Source of the DNA: Erpobdella octoculata
Taxonomy: Eukaryota > Annelida > Clitellata > Hirudinida > Erpobdellidae
Direction of reading: 5' to 3'
DNA length: 64,000 nucleotides
Assembly (NCBI GenBank): GCA_963978895.1
Contig: OZ022238.1
Span: 15,213,154-15,277,153, forward strand
Shown: piece after piece, positions 1 to 14,100 of the stretch
Layout of the letters: every line of letters starts with the position of its first letter
How positions within the stretch are numbered: position 1 is the stretch's first letter
Notes under the pieces: generated by a model
What the model saw: the letters and a program-made list of their open reading frames with translations, nothing else
What the model was told of the DNA's origin: nothing
Database searches by the model: none
Made by a program: the position numbers and the translations under genes

Positions 1-61
1 ATGCAGGAAAGCATCGATAACCTATTCTCGGAATGGGAACACCAGATGATTGATAACTTAA
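1..61 (+). CDS. possible partial exon of an unidentified gene at the window edge
   Basis: Frame 1 reads 20 residues, MQESIDNLFSEWEHQMIDNL, an acidic amphipathic helix-like stretch. It is followed directly by a good donor (A|GTATGT at 62). If not spliced, the frame runs ten more codons to a TAA at about 91. No downstream plus-strand exon could be joined with confidence, and the next gene lies on the other strand. The product is not recognised. It could be an internal or last exon of a gene to the left, or chance. Confidence 0.25.
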
Positions 62-507
62 GTATGTCTTTTTTATTCCCACTGTCGCAATAAACGTTTA
101 TTATGTCGGCCATGCTTTGTAAATAAGTTGAATAATTCAATATATACATTACATAGGAAATATTTTAGTACGTTATGTCAAATACGTTATAGCTGGGGTG
201 ATTTAACATTGGGAGAAGGGGCAAAAGCGTGCAATCAAAGTTTTAGTAAATTATATCCAGTGGCAGGGTACGTTATAGCAGGATTATACTGTATATGCTG
301 ACTAATGTACTTGAATTATTAAACTGGCATTCACACATCCCTAGAAAAATGACTGAACTAAGGCTCTTACACAGCAGTTAATTTTAAATACTCAATAATA
401 CTTAACTTACCCAGCAGCTAACCTTAAACATTAAATATTACTTAATTTAACAACAAATTTAAATAAAAGAATAACATAAACAAACAAAAAACTTTACTTT
501 TAACCAA
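62..507. other. intergenic or 3' UTR of MTMR14
   Basis: AT-rich sequence after the MTMR14 stop. Minus-strand AATAAA-type signals occur near 72 and 96, so the 3' UTR may reach the window edge. Nothing else is recognised. Confidence 0.4.
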
Positions 508-3500
508 TCAGCTGCAGTTATTCTTGTACGTGCCGAACAACGATTCGAGAAGGTTTCCCAGACCGATGCCCGAATTGTTCTCCGTCAACGTCTGCTTGTA
601 GATGGACATGAACAGGTTGCGAACGGCAATCAACTTCTGCTTCCTCTCTGACATGTGGCAGCTGTGTCTGTGCAAATGTTGTACGAATGTCATAAATGTG
701 TTAATAATTGTGTACATATATATTTTATGCATGTTTGTATGAATGAAATGAATAGTATACATTTACGAGATTATAATAACAAAATGAAAAAATTAAAAGA
801 AATCCTAGCTTTAGAAACTTCAAATTAATATTACATGGCTATTACAGTATCAGTATCATGGCTACCACCACCACAATACCAGTATTGTTACTATACCACA
901 CCAGAAGAAGCTGTAAAAGAGTGTTTTTGTAACAATGACCCCTCCCTCACATTCATCACAATAAATAGCATAATGACAACCAATGACGACTAACCTACAA
1001 AACGTTTCTGTGATAGAAGACCGCCTCAAGAACGCTGACATGTTTTCTAATTCATTTGATCCAACCATTTGCCAACTGATAAAATTATCAAATACAATAA
1101 ATTTTGGCAGTAAATATAACTATAGAGGTCACAATACAAGCACTTAAAAGTATCGAACAGTCCAATGACAACACAAAGCATTTTAATTTTATAAAAAATA
1201 AATTTGAGGATTGACAAAATTTTGCTACATTATGTTTTCGCCATTTCTGTAAACATGACTTATGACATCTAGACTCCATTAAATTTTGTTATCATGACTT
1301 ATGACATCTAGACTCCATTAATTTTGTAAACATGACTTATGACATCTAGACTACATTAATTTTGTTATCATGATAAGGCTAGGTTTTTTAATGGCAACAG
1401 TCTATCTCTTACCAAAGGATTGATAATATTGTATATTATCATTTTGGTTGTATCTAATGTACATTACTTATAATTCAGCATACAATTCTTTTTTCAACCC
1501 AATCAAAACTACCATAACTACAGTATCGAACAGATTAATTGAAACAAAAAATTTTGCATTTCTTGCTTTGGCACTATTTTTATTATTTGTAATGGCAACA
1601 CTGTCAGTTTTTTACTTCTTAACACAGTCTAGCAAGCGTTGCGCAGTGTGTAGCATGTGTTTTGTGATTGGTTGAGGGATTTAATAATGACAGATAAAAA
1701 AATAAAAATTTCATCTTGTTTCAATTAATCTGTTCGATACTGTATCTTTCCAATTAGAGCACTGCACAGACTGTTTTTTCGTAGTCCAGTCTGGTCTATT
1801 TCATGGACCAAAATTCCAGCTTTTACAGGCCTAAAATTCTTATATTTGACACAAAACCTTGGCCCGACTTCAAACCAATGCAGTACATTATTTCCAACCA
1901 CCAACCTTCCGTAACTGTGTGGCGTGGCATTCATCATTTCTGACACGTTTATGACCGGTGGAGAGGGAACGGGGACTGGATCGGAATTCCTCGGACCACC
2001 CGCACAAGAGGACGATACGGGTGGCATGACGACATTCGATGGACGAGGGTGTGATTCGGAATGAAAACGTTCATCTGGGTGGAGTTGTTGTTGTGAGTTC
2101 TGATTGTTGTCTGGTGCTTGGAACACGCTATCATCTGTTGAGATTGAGTCATTTTTTATGGAGATGTTGTTGTCTGAATTGGAAATGCCGTTGTTGTGGT
2201 GGTGGTTACATGGAGACGATCTAGTATGGTAAAGCGATCTACTATGAGGTGGTGCCATTGTGCTGGATAGGTGATCCAACTCTACAGAACTGGAAAAAAA
2301 ACGTATTAATATAAATACAACTTTTTGAGACATTCCTTACAAATAAACTCACTGTCAATACAAGTTTAAACATAAATTCATAATTTCTACTTTTCAAACA
2401 AATGTGGTTATAAAAAAAAATGTTGTGTGTGACCACCTAAAACCAGAGCTGAACTACAGGGTGATTGGTTATCAACAATGACTATGCATGGATTCAACTA
2501 AAACATACAACTGGAGCAGCTTGAAAATTTAGTTCCCCAAAGCCCTTTTTAAAAAACAACTACATAAAAAATCTGAACTCCCTCTACAACAAACATGCCA
2601 GTAAATAACTAACTTGTTAAGGGTAGTCGTCTCGTCGTCCGATGCAGTTGCGTTGTCGGAGCATCCGTTACTGTTCATGCTGTTGATGCTCGTATTGCTC
2701 CCTCGGGTGCATCGACAAGAAAGTAGTTCTGGCTCAAGTTCTTCTGTGATAAATAAATTAATAATCCGCTATCAACATAATGACCAATACAAACAAATTA
2801 ATAATCCACTATCAATACGACCACTAATAGAAACAAATTAAGTATTTTTATAAAACATGAAAACATATAATAAAACTGTGATACAAGTAGGTAACTATTT
2901 TTTAATTATAACTGTAAAATTAATAATTTTCTGAAATAAATAATATAATTATCTATCATAATATTACCCTCGAAGATGGTACGTGATTCAGCCTGAGCAG
3001 CATGGACTGGAATTCTTGTACGAGAAAAGAAATAAATTAAATTGTATGAGCACTCAATTAATTATAATTATTTATAATTCGTAAATAATTATAAATATGA
3101 TAAGCTGTTTAAATAATAATTATTGCAGAGGAGAATTGTTTACTTTGGCATTAAATTGAATTCGTCATCGGTGATGTACTTCAGGAAACTGAAGCAGAAG
3201 TAGAAAACCTGATTATCAAAAAGCAAAGTAATCAAAATCTGTTCAAATAAATAAAATAAATGTGAACAAAATAAATAACTAAATTAAAAGTTTTGACAAC
3301 AATGTCAGTGAAGATAAAACAGGCCACTCACATCTTCTCCTTTGTAGAGTCGGTCGGGAAAATTGTGACTGTGAAGCAAAAAGTGCAATAATGAAATGAA
3401 ACTTATTTAATTATCCAGCACATCCCTAATTATGTTACATTTTTAAAATTGAATTATAAAATAAAAAAATTTTGTTTAAATAGTTTCTGAAAATAATGCT

Positions 3501-6372
3501 ATTTTCAACTGTTACAATAAACAGGATTAATAATCATTTATGCAAAAATATGTTATCATGCGAGATAAACTCACCCAAACAGATACCAGTCATAAGTAAT
3601 TGTGAGGTAGAGAATTTCGTGCGGGGCAAGTGTCGGGTGAACCAGACCCTCCGACCACAGGGAGAGCCTAACGAGAGAAACAAACATCGGGGTCCTGTCC
3701 CATCCGGAGATACAGTGAATCAAGAAACCTGTGTCAGCTGTTTTGAAAGAAAATAAACAAATTATTGTTAGCACTCAATATTAACATTCACCTTAATTTA
3801 TTTTCAACTAATAAAAAATTAGAACTAAAATGGGATAAAAAATCAGCTTTTCATAGGAATGGGATACTAGTAATAATAAATATTATATTATTATTATTAT
3901 TAAAAACAAGTAAGAGGTTTACACCTTCTTGCATTATTAAATTCTTATTTATCATACAATGTACTCTAAAACAGTACTAGCATTTACATGTAACATTTAC
4001 ATTTTGGAACAAACACACTTACAATTATTATGTGGTTATTTTAAGTGTAAATATTTATATTTGATCATTAACAACATAATATTATAGTGATTCATATTAT
4101 CATTCTTAAAGAAATAGTTATTATTACAAACAATTACCTTGTCGTAGGTAGCTGAGTATGAGCTTGAGATAATTTTGCGTGAGTGTGACTATGTTCCACT
4201 CCTGTGATAATAAATGTTATATATATATATATATAAAAATGAATGTTTGTATGTATGTATGCATGTATGTAGATATGTATGTTATTTATGCATTGCTACA
4301 CCATTCATCTGATCGTAATGAAATTTTCACACAACCTTGAGAGTCAAGGGGAATCAAATATAGAGAAAAAAAATTTTAAATCCATCACAAAATGAGCGGA
4401 GCGGGCGAGTGAGCGGGAACTATATACATATATATATACACATACATATACATACATAAAAGAGCGAAAACGGGAAGCCAACTGAGAGCGAAAGATAGAG
4501 CGGGAAAGGGAAAGCAACCGAGAACGGGAAAGCAACCGGGAGCGGAAAAGCGACCGGGAAATCGACGAGAACGGGAAAGCGGAGAAGGAAACGGGAGCGA
4601 GAGAGACAAACATTAGAAAAACCTCTAAAAACCCCGGGCAACGCCAGGTGCCCCTGCTAGTAAATAAAATATAAAAACTGTTCATTGTACAGTGTACATT
4701 TGCACATATAATAATCTATATCTATATATATAAAGGAGATTGTGTGTGTATGTCTTAATGTCCTTTATGCATTGCTACACCATTCATTGGATCGTAATGA
4801 AATTTTCACACAACCTTGAGAGTCAATGGGGGAAGGTTTTTGTGAAGAAAAATTGAAATCAGTCACAAAATGAGCGGTGCGGGAGAGTGCGCGGAAACGA
4901 GAGCGAGCGGGAAAGGAAAAGCGGCCGAGAGCGAGCGGGGAAGGAAACAGGAGCGAGAGAAAAACCTCTAAACCCCGAGCAATGCCAGGTACCCCGCTAG
5001 TATATCTATATATATAAATCTCGTGTCATAGTGTTTGAAATTGAACTCCTCCGAAAACGGCTGAACTGATTTTTATGAAATTTTTTGTGTACATTTGGTA
5101 TGTCTGAGGATAGGTCCTAGGCTATTTAAAATATTTTTTTAAATTATTTAAAAAAGTTATTTTGGAAAAACAATAAGGTGCAATTATGTCCTTTTTATAG
5201 GAAAATGCAACAGACAGACAGACAGACACACACACACATACATATTTTTTAAAATTATTTTAAAAAGTTATTTAGGAAAAACAACGAGGTGCAATTATGT
5301 TCTTTTTATAGGAAAATGTAACAGATAGAGAGACATATATAAATATATATATATATATATATAATTTTTATCTTTGTTACAAATGTATCGTTTCCTTTAA
5401 AAGTAACTTAAGCAAATGTCATAACCTAAATTACTTTCATCAAATATCAACTTAGTTGTCGTCCCTTGCCAAATAAAATTTTACATTAAGGATAAATGGA
5501 CGGGAGAGCAAGCGGAACGTGAAAACAAGCGGAAACGAGAGAGCAAACGGGAACGGGAGAGCAAGCGGGGAAGGAAACAGGAGGTAGAGAGAAGAACGAT
5601 AGAAAAACTTTCAAAAACCCCGGGCATTCTACACTCAATTGGTTTTCGAGATTGATTTTTTTAATTTGTCATAATTTTGTACATTAAACTCATTAGTAAA
5701 AAAACCAAAATAATTTAACAGGCAAAACAACGTTTGCTGGGTCAGCTAGTATATATATATAAATAAATGTTTGTCTTCTATGCAATTCCAAACCGCTGGA
5801 CCAATTTTAAAGAAATTTAGTATAGAGGTAGATCTCAAAGAGTAGAAGGTCATAAAGTATTTTTTAATTAAAATATTTTTTTTATGATTAAAAAACTTTC
5901 CGGGCCAAAAGTGCAGGAGAAGGAGCGAAAGAGTGAGCGGGACTGGGAGGGTGAGCGTGAACGAGAAACCAACCGGAAGCAAGAAAGCACGCAGGAAAAG
6001 AAGCAGGAGAGTGAGAAGGAGCAGGAGAGGAAGCGGGGAAGGAAACGGGAGCAAGAGCGAAAATTGACAGAAAAACCTCTAGAAACCCCGGGCAACGAGA
6101 GGTAACCCCGCTAGTAAAAATAATATAATCATATAACACCAAATTGAGTCAATTTAGTGTTATATGACAGTCTTAGGAAAGTCTCTATAAGCATTTTTAA
6201 GTAATTGGTTTAAAAAAGTTTAGTAACAATGGCTTTCATATGGGAAACAAGAGATTAAGTACAAGATAGGAATCATATCATAGCTGAACATAAAATCATA
6301 GGTTTTTCCCGGATGATATCAGAACCACTGGATCAATTTGAACAAAATTTTTGTAGTTTTTATTGAGACTAG

Positions 6373-6432
<60 letters not shown>

Positions 6433-8008
6433 TAGCTGGGGCACCCGGCGTTGCCCGGGGATTTTAGAGGTTTTTCTAATATTTGTCTCTCTGGCTCCCG
6501 TTTCCTTCTCCGCTTTCACGTTCCCCTCGCGTTCCCGGTCGCTTTTCCGCTCCCGGTCGCTTTTCTGCTCCCGGTCGCTTTTCTGCTCCCGGTCGCTTTC
6601 CGGCTCTTGGTCGTTTTCCAGCTCCCGGTCGCTTTCCCGCTCCCGGTGGCTTTCCCATTCTCGGTTACTTTCCCTTTCCCGCTCTATCTTTCGCTCTCAG
6701 TTGGCTTCCCGTTCTCGTTTTCGCTCATTTATGTATGTATATGTATGTATATATATATATATGTATATAGTTCCCGCTCACTCACCCGCTCCGCTCATTT
6801 TGTGACGGATTTCAAATTTTTTTCTCTATATTTGATTCCCCTTGACTCTCAAGGTTGTGTGAACATTTCATTACGATCGGATGAATGGTGTAGCAATGCA
6901 TGAATAACATATATATACATACATACAAACATTCATTTTTATATATATAGATATATATATATCTATATATAAATATATATATATCACAGAAAAATAAAGA
7001 AGTTTCTCACCTTATAATTCTGCCAATCAATGTTTGGAACTGGAGGTGGGTAAGTGGGAAGATCTAAAGAGGCATCAACAAAACCCTGAAAATCAAATTC
7101 AGGAAATATATTCAACAAAAAATATTTTGTAAATAAATTCATATAGCATAGGTGAAATTATCTATAAGTACAATGGCCTAAACTTATTTTTAAATATATC
7201 ACCATAAACTACAGATAAAAATATTTTCATATAGGATATTCAACTAAAATCTTAATCTTCAATAAACGAAAAACAATGTAAAACACTTAAAACCTTATGA
7301 TATGCTGAAACCTAAGCCAAAATTATAAATCAACAGCACAAGCCAAATCATAGAAGCTCCCAATGAGACAAATCCCCACCAACAAACCTGAGTCCAGTCA
7401 AATGAAAGGCCCTTTGTTCGATAACCGTTGTCTTTCCAGTCCTTGAAAAACTCACAACCAGGGAATGGAATGGAAGCTATGCCAAACTCACTGTATCTAT
7501 TCTCTTTGTCCACTTTTTCTGATGAAGTCACACTGTTTTTGAGTCAACAAAAAGAAATAATGATAAATAATAATCAAATATATTATTATACAATAAATCA
7601 ATTTAATACAAGACAATTCTATTTGAGAAATGAGAAACTAATTCTAGTAACTAAAAGAACCATTAAGGAATATTAATTCAGTTGTCTACCTGATAGGCCA
7701 TGACCACCACAACACTCAAAGATTTGAACACCACTACTACTATCAATCATTGACAAAAACATTTTAATTAAACAAATCACTGACTTCATTCCATATTTGA
7801 CCTTTTTCTTCTCAACCATGAGATCGATGATAAATCCGACGTTGAACCTTTTTAACAGTAAAATGTCTTGTGCTCTCACTCTTGAGAACATCTGCCAATC
7901 ACTGAAAATATTAAAGCACTATTATAGAATCAATGAATTTGATTTCATTTAGCAGTTTAAATTGTAGAAATTCTAGAAACAAGTTATGCATACAGGACAC
8001 CATAATGT

Positions 8009-8101
<93 letters not shown>

Positions 8102-11100
8102 TGTTTTCAAGTCTTTTCAGCACCAAACTAAAGCGATATTGAACGCTGAATTGATGCTCGAGTGTTGACACTGCGAACAATGCTTATTGGCCATTTTATT
8201 GGTCAGCTATTTATTAGTTATATGTTTGATTGCTTATTTCAATACCTTTTAGATGTGCTGTAATGTCTTTCTTGTTCTTTAGGGTTAAAGACCTTCGTAA
8301 ACTTGGAAAAGCTGTCTAACGTTGGATTCCTTCTTATGATAAATGAACAACATTCTTCCGTGAGTATGTCACATGACTGCGACGTGAGTTTGTCACATGA
8401 TCGTGACATGCAGCAATATTTTTTGTATCGCATTATAGTGGACAAGAGACTTATGAATGAATGAAGTGATGATGTTAGTAATGATTATTATATCACTACG
8501 ATTATTACATCACTGCAATTATTAAAACACTACGATAAGTCATCTAACACAACTTAATTTATTTAAACATTTAAAACTGAAAACAAGTTAATAGAGCACT
8601 ACTAGTTGTAACAAGGGCTGGAGATGAAACTGTGTTCACATGTGCAATGAGCTCACTAAATTTTCGAATAGTTAAAATGATTAATGAATGAATGATTAAT
8701 TAAACCATTTACTTTTAAAGTATTTTTTATTTAATTATGCAATTATAAAGTATTTTCAACTATTATATATTTTATAACTTGTAATTTTTCTGGTTTCTCA
8801 TGCTGTTATAATGGTATGAAGATCGACTGAGCCCATAAAAACATATAAGCAACTTTCATGAATAAAATTGATATTTGTATAAAATAAGTGATTTGCACTG
8901 TTGTTTCAAAATAAAAACATCTGAATTAATTTGCAAATAACAAAGATTAAAAAATCAATGCACAACTATTCTGCAGCCTTCGTTTCAACACAACTAAATT
9001 AACACGATCGGCCAACATTGCATGCCATAACAGGAATTAAAAATTAAAAAAACCTCGAATTGGCATTGTTGGCGGTCTCGGTGGGTTGTGCGAAAGCATC
9101 GGCACTTCCTCCGAGCATCATGTTGTAGAACTGCCTCGAGTACATCTCTGGACCGCTGGCCAGTGTTGATGATCGGCAGATGTGCTGCAGAAAAAATAAT
9201 TAAGCAGTGATTGAATAAAGTTTCAATAATAATGTTAGTATTATTAACATGTGATATTTTATTATGCAAAATTATTTTCTCAGTTGAATTTAATTAACGC
9301 AATATATTTAAAAAAAATATAACATGTATTTTAACAAAAAACACTTTGCATGATGGTGAATATTAAAGTATACATTTATTCTGTGCTAACACGTTTTAAG
9401 TAATTAGCATAAATGACTTCTTTCTATGGCTAAACTATTTTAAGTGCAAACTCTTAATCTTGAAGAAATGATTAAAAGAGGATGTTAAAATTTTTCAATA
9501 AAACCACCACACCATGCATAAACCACTACACCACACATGAACCATCATACCACACATAAAACATCATACCACACATAAACCATCATACCACACATAAACC
9601 ACCATACCACACATAATCCATCATACCACACATAAACCATCATACAACACATAAACCATCCTACCACACATAAACCATCATACCACACATAAACCATCAT
9701 ACCACACATAAACCATCATACCACACATAAACCATCATACAACACATAAACCATCATACCACACATAAACCATCATACCACACATAAACCATCATACAAC
9801 ACATAAATCATCATACAACACATAAACCCCTTATAACTTAACCAAACTCAGACCAGCCCAGCCCACAAAGCAAGATAACTCAACGCTCCAACAATCCCAG
9901 GTGACTCAACACAGACTAAACACTAAACATTGACTCACCACAAAATAAAATCCACCTACCTTTCCATCGAAGAGAATCACAGGAACGACAAATCTTGACC
10001 TGCACCTTGCAATTCTTGACTTTATAATCAAGTCTCTCAACTGGGCGACATCTGTCGGTGGTTCGTCACTTCTGTGAGAGCAAAAAAAGAATATCATGAT
10101 AAGAATATTTTGAATTAAGTGACTTTTTGGCCTAGAAGTCGAACGACTAATGCCACGTTAATTATTGTCAAACTTTATAACACAAAAACTTATTATAGAA
10201 GATCTGTATTTAATTGAAGACAAACATTAATATGCAAATTTAAAATTTATTCCTTTCAGAAAAATAAAGTTTAAAGCAGAGCTTATAAAAAACATAAAAA
10301 AATTGGTAGATTCCAAGGTGGACCTTAGTTGGTTCACTGAAAAAGCAAGCTTGATAAAAACAGACAAGGCTGCTAATAACAAAAATAATGATATCACAGA
10401 GTAATTTTAATTAACCTACTACCATTGGAAGGCTCACCAATTAGCGCTTTCATTGCTTAATCATCCCCAAGCAAAATATGCTTACTAATAACAGTTTATA
10501 CAACATTCCTTTAAAGCTCAGTTATATAATCCCTTTCCAGAAATTGCACTGCTGATAGTTAAGCCTTCTTACTGGTATAAATCTTTTTAAATAAACAGAT
10601 TAGTTTAATAAAATGTAAGAGCCAATTCAATTTCAGAAGAAGAAAATGAAGATGACGCAATATTTATGCACAAACTCACACATTTCTTAATATTTACTGC
10701 TTTATCTGACATTAGAATAGCATTAGTGTTTTGCAGCCATGTTATTAGCAACTTAACATCCATTATCACATAACCACACAAGAACTGGAGAATTGACATT
10801 CAAACAATCAGAGATAATTTCTTATCAAAAAGAAAGAGACTGAGAGAGAGAGATAAAAAAGGAATAAACTTGCCAATAATTCAGATTTGAGTTTCTATTT
10901 CAGTGACATTGATTTTTCAGCCAATTTACAGATGCTCTTGTTAGTGGTGCAAAAGAAAGAAGACCCTGATACAGACAGACAGCTCAGCAGCTTCTTATAC
11001 AAATCAATTACATCAAAAATGAAACAAGTCTCCTCTTATGAAGGCCTATATATGTGACCTTTTTTAATTTATTTCAACAACTTCATTTGTTTTTAATTTC

Positions 11101-14100
11101 AAGTTTATTTAATACATGCCAAATGAGTTAACAAATTTAATATATACAATTTCAGATGATTCAATTGCCAATCAGACAATAAACATTTTTTAAATTAATA
11201 CTGAGCTAATGTAAGAAAATATTAAAACCTGCTGATCTGTTATTGTAAGTTATTTAAAATATTTATTTATTCCACTCTCTGATTTGCCCGTGCACTGTGA
11301 GCCACATTTCTCCACTTGTCACCCAAGTGGGTTTTGATCAAGGTTTTATTTGGACGCAATGCAATGCGCTGCCTTGCCATTGCCTTGCCGCATAATCCAC
11401 AACTTAGTTGCCTGTTACAACATGCACGGAAAGAAAGATCAGCAGCAACCACAAATCAGTCAATAAAAAGCATGATTGAACATCATAACCACATAATAAC
11501 CAAGACTTGTCCACAAGCAAGAGAGACTCATGGCAAAGTTAATATATAAGATTTAAAAAGATTTATAGATTTTAAAAAATTTAGCAGGAATTAAGAAAAA
11601 AAACAAAAAATGAATTACTCTTCATCTTTCAAGAGATGCTCAAGAACCACAATTTTGGTAGGGTAGTGTCCGCATAATTCTCCCCAGCTGTTGTCAATGA
11701 TCTGTAACAGAAAATTGGAAATTACTTATTTTGTAATAAGATATATAAAACACAAGATATGTAATAACAATTACACATTTTGTTTTTTTACTCATGTGGG
11801 ATAATGGACCTCAATCCTACAATGGGAAAACTTAAAAGCATGAAAACTGGTGTGAACACAAATAAAAATTTACTAATTTTAAACACATGTTCTTAAAACA
11901 AATTAATTAAAACATAAAATCTAAATGAATAAAAATTGTTCTCACTGAAAATTTATAATCTTTGCTGAAGAGAGACAGGCAATTCTGTAAAAAGCCTTCG
12001 GACTGGAATTAAAAAAAATGATTTAAGCTGAGTAAAAATCTAATTGAAAATATGTCTGGAAAGATCAGACATCAATAATAAAGGTTTATTATGCATTTAA
12101 AAATTCATAATTTAAAATCTGTAGAATTTTTATTTTGAAATATTTAAGGTTAGAAAACCTGCATCATTGAAGCACTGTTGCTTTCATAACATGAAGCAGA
12201 TGTAGAGATAACAGCTGCTGACTATGATTTATAAATTCTGATTTTTTTGATAAGTATTAGCTTTTGGCAGTGCTTGCAAACTGTTTTTCTTAGTTCATGT
12301 GGTTTATTTGCACATGGAAAAGTGACCAAAGATCAAACTTGGAGTATCCAGTTTTATGACAATGAGGAGTCAAAGCAGAATATTTTTCACTTGAGTTTTC
12401 ATCTGCATTTGATACCTACGATTGATCTTGTTATTGTATGCACTTGATAAGTTTTTTTTTATATTATAACTGGATCTTATTTCTTGTAGGTTCAGTCATA
12501 TCTTTCTAATAGGTCTTCCTAGGTATTTATTGAATCTTGCAAGTCTTCTGATAGGTCTCTAACTTATGGTGTTTCCCAGGGCTCTATTCTAGGTTCTTTA
12601 TTTTACGTTCCATATACTTCTGAATTTCTAATATTATATCTTCTTTCTTTCTCAATAGTCAAGCATACATTAACAACTCCTATATTAATTCTCCTTTCTC
12701 TGACTCTTGGGTTGACACAATACCTATTATTTTCACTTGTGTGAAGTTAGCCTCGAGGCTGGCAATGCTAATTTTAAAAAAAAAATTTCTTGCCCTGGGG
12801 CTGTGCTATACATTGTTGGATGGGGTCTAAAATATGAAATTGAATGGTATATTTGGATTGTCTTCGGTTCAACAAATAAAAAAGTTATAAGCGAAAAACG
12901 ACGATTTTCCGACGAAAATTGCATAAAATCAACCTTGGCTCTTCTTTGAGAAAATCAAATTTGTTTTAAACTGCTGCCCTGGGTATATCCGAGACGCTTG
13001 TTTTTAGATAATTCAATATCAAATCCAACAACCAATTTCTCCGAGCAAACCGAAACATAAACAGAATAAACGGAATAATACAATTCAAGGAATGAAAAGT
13101 AAGGAAGAGTTAATATCAAAATAAAATAATAAAAATAATAAAATAACAAGTAAATTGAAAAATGTTAGAAATAAAACTATAATTATTGGATATGGAAATA
13201 AATTAAATATTTAATTATCTAGTTTAAAAAATTCTGAGCGCTGAGCGGAAACTTATCTATGATCAGAATTTTTTTAAATTTAGCCAAAAATCCAAAATTA
13301 AAGTAAATAATAAATAAAATAATAACATCAAATCATTATAATACAAATGAAATCTCTTCGACTCGCTGTGGTGGTGGAAGTCGCTGATGGGGTCTCTCAT
13401 GGTCTTGCTTAGTCATAATTTCAAGCACGCGCACGCTGTACCCACTGATAGTTGAACACAAAATCTGCCTTCTTTTGTTATTTTCTCTAAAAAAAACTTG
13501 ACTGGGGGGGAGTAGCAGCCACTTTTCCCAAATTTTTTGCAAAACCCTCTTTAGTTTTCCTTACCAAGAAATGGCTAGGTACAGCAAAATAATAAAAAAA
13601 TCTCACACCAGCCACTGACTACACCTGCTATTCATTAAGGTTTTGTTGGCTCTGAAAAGAGCCGTTTCTTGGTCTGAAAAGAGCCTTTTAATGGTTACGC
13701 TGTCTCGAGTTAATTAGGATAATTTTCAGAGAGTGTAACGAGGAAGTTGGCAAAAATGTCCTCCTTGCGGTAGTAGTTCCGATAAGCTGGTGAAAAGTGC
13801 TCTGCTGGTGCCGAATAGTCTCTACAACTTCCTCTTAGCCCTCATCCACATATTCTCAACGTTTTGGGTGTGGACAGTTTCATCATTCGGGTTCACGAAA
13901 TTGTCTTAATGGACAATTACCGAATGATCATATATCCCCTGTCGAATGCGAGATATGTTTCCATAGGCAGCCTATCCGTCAGACATGATGTGGGTGCCAG
14001 GGAGGATATGCCGTTCGATAAGTTCTTCCAAGGTGTTAGCTCTCCTATCAGGGACTTCTACCAGAAAGCACTTTCCACTCAGACGCTCTATCCCTACAAA

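Noticed and set aside
4344..6903. Arg/Ser-rich frames resembling SR proteins
   Set aside because: They are translations of Helitron minisatellites on either strand; no splice-consistent gene structure.
7911..8180. Poly-IY frame
   Set aside because: (TA)n microsatellite inside an MTMR14 intron.
13648..13685. A nearby histone gene to explain the stem-loop
   Set aside because: No H2A, H2B, H3, H4 or H1 coding sequence was found on either strand around it; the only upstream coding match is the transposase.
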